Of a DNA stretch of 64,000 bases, positions 58,443-64,000 are shown piece by piece. Positions within the stretch are counted from its first letter, which is position 1. Each line of letters opens with the position of its first letter. The position numbers and the translations under genes were made by a program. Source of the stretch: Heligmosomoides polygyrus polygyrus (lineage: Eukaryota; Nematoda; Chromadorea; Rhabditida; Heligmosomidae); the NCBI GenBank assembly GCA_947396885.1, contig OX377205.1, positions 28,459,899-28,523,898 on the forward strand, read 5' to 3'. A model generated the notes under the pieces. It ran no database searches, was not told the DNA's origin, and saw only the letters and a list, made by a program, of their open reading frames with translations.

Positions 58443-59689
58443 ATATGTGGTTAGATATTCCTAAACTTTTATTCTTTTGTTTTACTCTTGGCGAGATGCA
58501 AAATTTGTTTATTTACTTATTCAATGCACATCACAGTGCGCCAGTATGTACCAAAAACATCGTTCAATCACTCTAACAGAGGCGTGACAATAAATGATAA
58601 ATTATTGATCAAGCTGTATACTCTGGAACAAACTAAAACAATTGTGCTTTTTCAACTCTTTCGGTTTCAGTTGAAGCTGGCTAATCGAAAAATTTCACCG
58701 CCCTCATTTTATCCGAAAAAGAACTGTATTTGAATATTCCATTACGACAAATTTGATTAAGCCGGGAACTCAGATTGTTCGAAATCTTTTATTCTGTAAG
58801 CCGAAAAATAGACCCGTTTGGCTAGTTTTTCATTCGATAAATGTTTTTGAAAATACAGCTTGCTGCCACAGTTTCATTGAAGAACAAATCTCCTTCACGT
58901 TAAATGTTTTATAGCCCAGAGGATGTAGAAAAGACTATTTTCGCCACCTCATCATAGGAGCCTTTCTGTTATGGTCTATTCAGATGAAATGATTGCAATT
59001 GGTACCACAAACTTCTGATCCTCAACAGGTGAAGGCGGTTTGGCTTGCGTGTCAGAGGACTGTTTCTACCTAAATAGGTGAGGATGATAGCCTTAGCGGT
59101 GAAGTACATCCGCGTTCAAGGCTTATTCAAGATCTCTTTCGGAACTTCCGAAATTGCTCGCGGATATTGGTAGTGCTGAACACAATCACTTTTCCCCAGC
59201 ACAGCATCTAGGACCACCCACTGTGAAAGGTAACCGCTCGCGATAAGGGGTTACAAGAAGCGATATGAGAACCGCAATTAAACAACAAGTGGCTTGTGAC
59301 TGTCGTTATCAGTACGGCCATACGGTCGTTCTGAAGACAGGAATCGTCTTCAGCGAGGCAATTTTTTCATCTTCGGTCCTGCGGCTGTGTCACTTGACCA
59401 AAAGCACTTCGTCAGGCATACGTGTCGTTCTCTACACGTCCAAAGAACAGTTTCAGGTCCTAACTTCGAAATTGTTGACGGAGTCAGCGAGTAATATACC
59501 ATAGGTCGTCTTGTCCCGCTGAACAAAAACCTAGCCATCTTTGAGGAAGTCGCAGCAAAGTGCTAGAGACTGCTCTCTTTAAATTCTGAAAGCGTAAGCT
59601 CTCCACCTGGCATTTCTTGAATCGGGTTGGGACATCCGACGAGACACCTCTATCCGGGCACCAATTTTTTTGTCCAAACAATTTGACCG

Positions 59690-60310
59690 AGCCATGTATA
59701 GTAGCTATTCGATGCTTACTGCAAATATTAAAGTGAACGAGCATTGAATTTTTGACACAAAGTGGAAGCACCGTCTTTAGTTGTTCTCTTTTAGAATTCC
59801 CGAAATTTTCGCTTCTACTACTTTTCATCCTCTACTGCACCTGGACTATAACGTGAGTTTTGTTTCCCTTTTCTACCCTTACTAGCATTTGCTTTTAGTT
59901 TCTTGTTGAGTTAGTTCCTTTTGTTTTTGTTTAAAGTGCACTTCACTGTTTCTGCTACATTTTCACTTTCTACATATCTCTTCATTCAGACTGCATGGTT
60001 ATCTGTAGCAGCCACAAAATATTTTTGACGGAAAGTGAGTGTTTTTGTATTTTTACTGCTCAGTAATGCTTGTTTCTAATTTTTGTTGCTTTCCTTCAGT
60101 ATTTTCTACGTTTTAAAATCTATTTTTTATACATTTTTAGCTGTCTACTGTTTGATAAGTGAGCATGATCAGACATTTGTGTGTTCTTGACATCTGCGGA
60201 CAATACTGGCTGACGTTCGAACTCATTCTTTGCTGGTTCTGAAAAAGTCGTGCTCGACCCTCGTTCCCTATATAGCCTTTATCGAAGGAAGAGAAGTATC
60301 CATCATTTAT
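59690..60310. repeat. Dispersed repeat segments, otherwise noncoding
   Basis: About 59715-59780 (AAAGTGAACGA.., TTTTTGACACAAA) resembles 26140-26180. Segment 60165-60305 matches 29330-29470. These flank the Penelope element at 26-29 kb on both sides, so they may be parts of an element split by that insertion. No ORF with a recognisable domain. Confidence 0.4.
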
Positions 60311-60763
60311 CGACGTCACAAGCCCTGGGTCAGTGCTGAACGAATTGCGATAGGTATACTGACATCCTTCAAAAGCGCACTGCGTGGGAAAGTGTACATC
60401 GTAAAATAGAACTGCAGGCAAACCGCGCACTTCTGAGCCCGAATTTGAAGTTCTCTTGACTTCTTTCTGATGCTTTCTCAGAATTCACCTGCATTAGGAG
60501 AGGTTTATAGTCCGATTCGGGATAGCAGTCTACCTTAAGAAAAGGAGGGAGCTCGTAGTCCACCTTGCCATGTGCTCTTCAATGGACACCCTAACTGAAC
60601 ATGCCGAAGCGAATACAATAATGAGCTTTTTGGAAGGCCATATAGTTTCTCTCCCTTACAATTATCGGGACAATGTATTGGCCTTGATTAGTCTTTGATT
60701 TCGGATCTACCCTTAAGAGTCATTTTTCAAGTTGCAAACTCGTAACGCTATCGCCACTGCAAA

Positions 60764-60963
60764 NNNNNNNNNNNNNNNNNNNNNNNNNNNNNNNNNNNNN
60801 NNNNNNNNNNNNNNNNNNNNNNNNNNNNNNNNNNNNNNNNNNNNNNNNNNNNNNNNNNNNNNNNNNNNNNNNNNNNNNNNNNNNNNNNNNNNNNNNNNNN
60901 NNNNNNNNNNNNNNNNNNNNNNNNNNNNNNNNNNNNNNNNNNNNNNNNNNNNNNNNNNNNNNN
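60764..60963. other. Assembly gap of exactly 200 N
   Basis: Fixed-size join between contig 2 and contig 3. The sequence after the gap continues the long-TIR element known from contig 1, not the sequence before the gap. Confidence 0.99.
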
Positions 60964-63557
60964 AGTACCATAGCAAGTGTCAAAAACTCAAATCTTGGCG
61001 AGTAAGAGCGCAAGAAACTCTAACCGCTCTCTTCCGACGCTTTAAACTGGCAGATGTGGCTAAGGAAGTTTAAGCAGCTGAGGCTTTCTGAGCATGTCAT
61101 CGTAAAGTATCTTAAGCGTCCTGTTTTTCCAGACATTTTAAGCGCGTTACCTCTCCGCGTCTTCCCGCAGGAGTTGACTGAATTTGGAAAAAATCGTGCT
61201 ACACAAGGCTAACCTGCATTTTTGCAGTGCTGTAACTATGTCCAGTCATAAGCTACATTTCTGTATTTCAGCACGCTACTAGAACATTTGGCTGGCTACA
61301 AAACCCACAAGCTGCAACCGGAAAGGTTTACACTTTACAGAGCTATCGCGCTCAGAACACGTTGCTCGCCCAGAATACAGTTTTTCCTACACGCAATAAT
61401 GCATTAAATTCAGCATGAAAAGCTCTGCCAAATGTTATTGAGCATGGCCCAACTCGAAGATATCGATTTTCGATGACGTCATCGCCCCTCCGCTGCGGCC
61501 TTGTCCTCGATGCGAAATTATCAAAAAATCGATATCTCGAAAACCACTTGGTCGAGATTGACACCGTTCGATAGAGCTTTTCGAGCTGAACGGAACGGTG
61601 CCATTGCGAGGGTCGAAGACCCAAATTTGGGAGAGTAAGGGCAGAAGAAATCTCACCGCTGCCGTCCGCCGCTCTAAGTGGCAGATGGGACTAAGGCAGT
61701 TTAGGCAGCTAGGGAGCTGTAAGCACGCCAATGTAAAGTGCTTTCAGTGGTGTGCTACCACACGGATTTGCATGCAGTTAGCTCGCCGCGTCTTATCTTA
61801 GTGGTCGACTGAAATCGGAAAAAATTGCGTCGCACAAGGCTAATCTGCATTTTCGCACCACTGTAAGTTTGTCCGTTGTCAACCTACATCGCTATGCTTT
61901 GGAAAACTGCTAGAACTTCTTACCCACTACAAAATCCACAAGCTGCGGTCGGAAGGGTTCACACTTGGCACAGTTATCGCGCTCCATACACGACCGCGCG
62001 TGCAATTTGGCACATCAACGATCGATGTTCTCCGCGCCCTTACACGCTCAAGTTACAGTTCTCACCACTCTAAGCAACACCGTTCAATTCTCCATCAGGA
62101 ACACTATCGAATGGTACCCTAATTGGCCAACTTCGAAAATATTGATTCTCGGTGACGTCATTGCCCCTCCGCTGCGGCCTTGTCCTCCATGCGAAATTAT
62201 CAAAAATCGATATCTCCAAAATTGGTCGACATTGACACTGTTCGATAGAGCCTTTCGAGCTGAACGGAAAGGTGCCATCGCGAGTGTCGAAGACTCAAAC
62301 GTGGGCGAGTAATGGCGGAAGAAAGCTCACCGCTGCCTCCGCCGCTCTAATTGGCGGATGGGACTAAGGTAGTTTAGACAGCTGGAAAGCTGTGAACGAT
62401 TCCTCATAAGGCACCTTAAGTGCTCTGCTAGCAAACGGATTTGCATGCCGTTAGCTCGCCTCGACTTATCACAGTGGTCGACTGAATTCGGAAAAAATTG
62501 CGTCGCACAAGCCTGACCTGCATTTTCGCACCACCGTAACTTTGTACGCTCTTAGGCTATATCGCTGTGCTTTAGAGAACTGTTACAGCTTCTCAGTGAC
62601 CACAAATGCCACAAGCTGCAGCCGGAAGGGTTCACACTTGACAGAGTTATTCCGCTCCAAACACGCCCGCGCGTTCAATTTGCGAGCGGTCGCGCCACCT
62701 CGACTGATAGATTCGATTGTATATGCATTGTTCGCGGCGCACTCCAAGCGCAAGCTAGACAATCCTAGAGCAATGCCTGAGTAGGGCGGCTAGGGATTTC
62801 TGATAAAACTCCCTAAACGCTCTCTCTACAAGCTGTCGCGTCCTCTCGATTGATAGGTTCGTTTCTATATGCATTGTTCACGGCGCACTCCAGATGCAAG
62901 CTGGACAGTCCTTGAGCAATGCCTGATTAGGGCGGCTAGGGATTTCTGATAAAACACCCTAAACGCTCACTCTACAAGCTTTCTCGCCCACTCGATTGAT
63001 AGATTCGTTTCAATATGCATTGTTCACGGCGCACTCCAGATGCAAGCTGGACAGGCCTAGAGCAATGCCTGAGTGGGGCGGCCGGGAATTTCCTTTAAAA
63101 CTCCCCTCATTCTACATGCTGTCGCTCGCAGTTTAGGTTGTCGCGCCCACTCGATTGATTCTGTCGGGCCTATATGCATTGTTCACAGCACGCCATGTCG
63201 GCATTTAGCTCCAAACAGTAGGCCATCCTCGTCCAAGTGCATGGGCAAGCTCCTTTCATCAGCCTAACGTCCACAAGTTGAGGACGCCACACCCTAAGGC
63301 CTATGTCATACCATCGCTCACCCCGAGCGAAGCCTAATGATAGGCTCCTATATCGACTCATCGCTTCGCGCGATCGATATGGGAGCTCATCATTAGGCTT
63401 CGCTCGGGGTGAGCGGTGGTATGACATAGGCCTAAACGATTTGAATCTGGCGCGACGCGTGGCGAGCGGAAAACGGCGCTCTCCGGCGCCCTTTTGCGCC
63501 GCTTCTCATCTTTGGCGCCGCTTGTGCTTGTTGGACGCAGCGGCATGTCCGGTACTG
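60964..63557. mobile_element. Long-TIR element, right part
   Basis: Segment 60964-62089 repeats 13835-14956 in the same orientation with few differences, including one indel near 61540. The right arm (about 62364-63557) is the reverse complement of 11900-13105 and ends GGTACTG followed by TA (63558-63559). Segment 62090-62364 is the only part not present in contig 1. No transposase was found. Confidence 0.78.
63298..63432. mobile_element. Palindromic MITE, copy in right arm
   Basis: A 135-bp hairpin with GGCC ends and TAA on both sides (63295-63297 and 63433-63435). It is the mirror image of 12025-12159 and sits at the matching place in the arm. Confidence 0.78.
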
Positions 63558-63559
63558 TA

Positions 63560-64000
63560 CCTAAAGGGCTTGAATAAAGATGAATGTTGATGACAATTAA
63601 CTGAATAAATATATTCAAAGTATGACATTGTAAGACCAGCTAACAGTGGACTAAAGTTGCCTCCTTGAGGAACCCCATGCTTTTGTTTAAATAACATATC
63701 ACCAATAGTACAGAAACTATTATTAAGCAAGTATTCAACATAGTATATAAGTTCCTAAATATTATATGTTCTAGTATTGAAAATAAACTAGTTATCAGTG
63801 TAATAAATTTTATTGAAACCATTAAAGGCAATAAACTCCTTATTAGCATTTTTAAAACAAAGATTAAGTATACTTGTTATATTATTTAATATAACACCGT
63901 GAGGAAGATTAGTAAACATGTTGGTGAAGTCGGCAGTCAGGAAATTAAGATCACTCCCTGTAACACTACAAACTTCATCGCTAATGTTTGTGTTATTAAT
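63560..64000 (-). pseudogene. AT-rich reverse transcriptase relic, 5' half
   Basis: The minus strand from 64000 reads FLTADFTNMFTNLPHGVI (motif A, catalytic D), then two stops near 63760, then KHGVPQGGNFSPLLAGLTM (motif B), ending SSLFKPFRY at the element boundary. The next motif, the catalytic box, is in contig 1 just beyond the other end of the same kind of element. The family is Penelope/Athena-like by motif order. It is AT-rich and broken, so it is a relic. Confidence 0.65.

Noticed and set aside
1..64000. CRISPR arrays, prokaryotic operons, riboswitches or phage genes
   Set aside because: Nothing fits. Introns, retrotransposons and CAP exons show eukaryotic nematode DNA.

Overview
The window looks like accessory, transposon-rich DNA from a parasitic strongylid (hookworm-type) nematode. 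The evidence is multi-exon genes of the CAP/SCP-TAPS (Ancylostoma-secreted-protein) family with nematode-style TTTCAG acceptors and a CAP-Thr-rich linker-CAP architecture. These sit among RTE, CR1-like, Penelope-like, gypsy-type, mariner and tRNA-derived SINE elements. No bacterial operon, CRISPR array or rRNA was seen. Genus is an inference.

The window is three contigs joined by two runs of exactly 200 N (14957-15156 and 60764-60963). Contig 1 (1-14956) holds inverted pairs of tRNA-like repeats, an old and a young copy of a long-TIR element, a mariner, and the 3' half of an AT-rich reverse transcriptase (RT) gene. Contig 3 (60964-64000) holds the other end of the long-TIR element and the 5' half of what reads as the same RT gene. 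The end of contig 1 and the start of contig 3 overlap by about 1.12 kb. If the element and one TA are removed, the RT frame continues across the two contigs. Contig 2 (15157-60763) therefore appears to be wrongly placed between them, and linkage across the gaps should not be trusted.

The host genes in contig 2 are mostly CAP exons on the minus strand. A two-domain CAP gene begins at 56292 (signal peptide), runs through well-phased first-domain exons at 48.4, 46.3, 44.6 and 40.6 kb, crosses a Thr/Ala-rich linker exon at 38.8 kb, and enters a second CAP domain with apparent frame lesions. Four 3' CAP exons at 33414-32291 (R2) are open and end in a stop. A second copy of these four exons (R1, 24503-17408) is a pseudogene: a gypsy-type element splits one exon, the final exon has a one-base frameshift, and an RTE element and a palindromic MITE sit in its introns. 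R2 shows the unoccupied state of all three insertion sites, which orders the events.

The rest is mobile DNA. It includes a near-intact RTE element (18353-21494), an internally deleted LTR element (21880-24415), a Penelope-like element with RT and GIY-YIG domains and hammerhead-ribozyme-like motifs at both ends (26270-29223), and relics of RTE, CR1-like and Penelope elements. There are also mariners, a foldback repeat carrying ribozyme-like motifs (37.0-37.4 kb), and several copies of one tRNA-derived SINE. A small Cys-rich ORF resembling a chitin-binding domain lies at 58.2-58.4 kb. No complete, undamaged host gene could be assembled from sequence alone.
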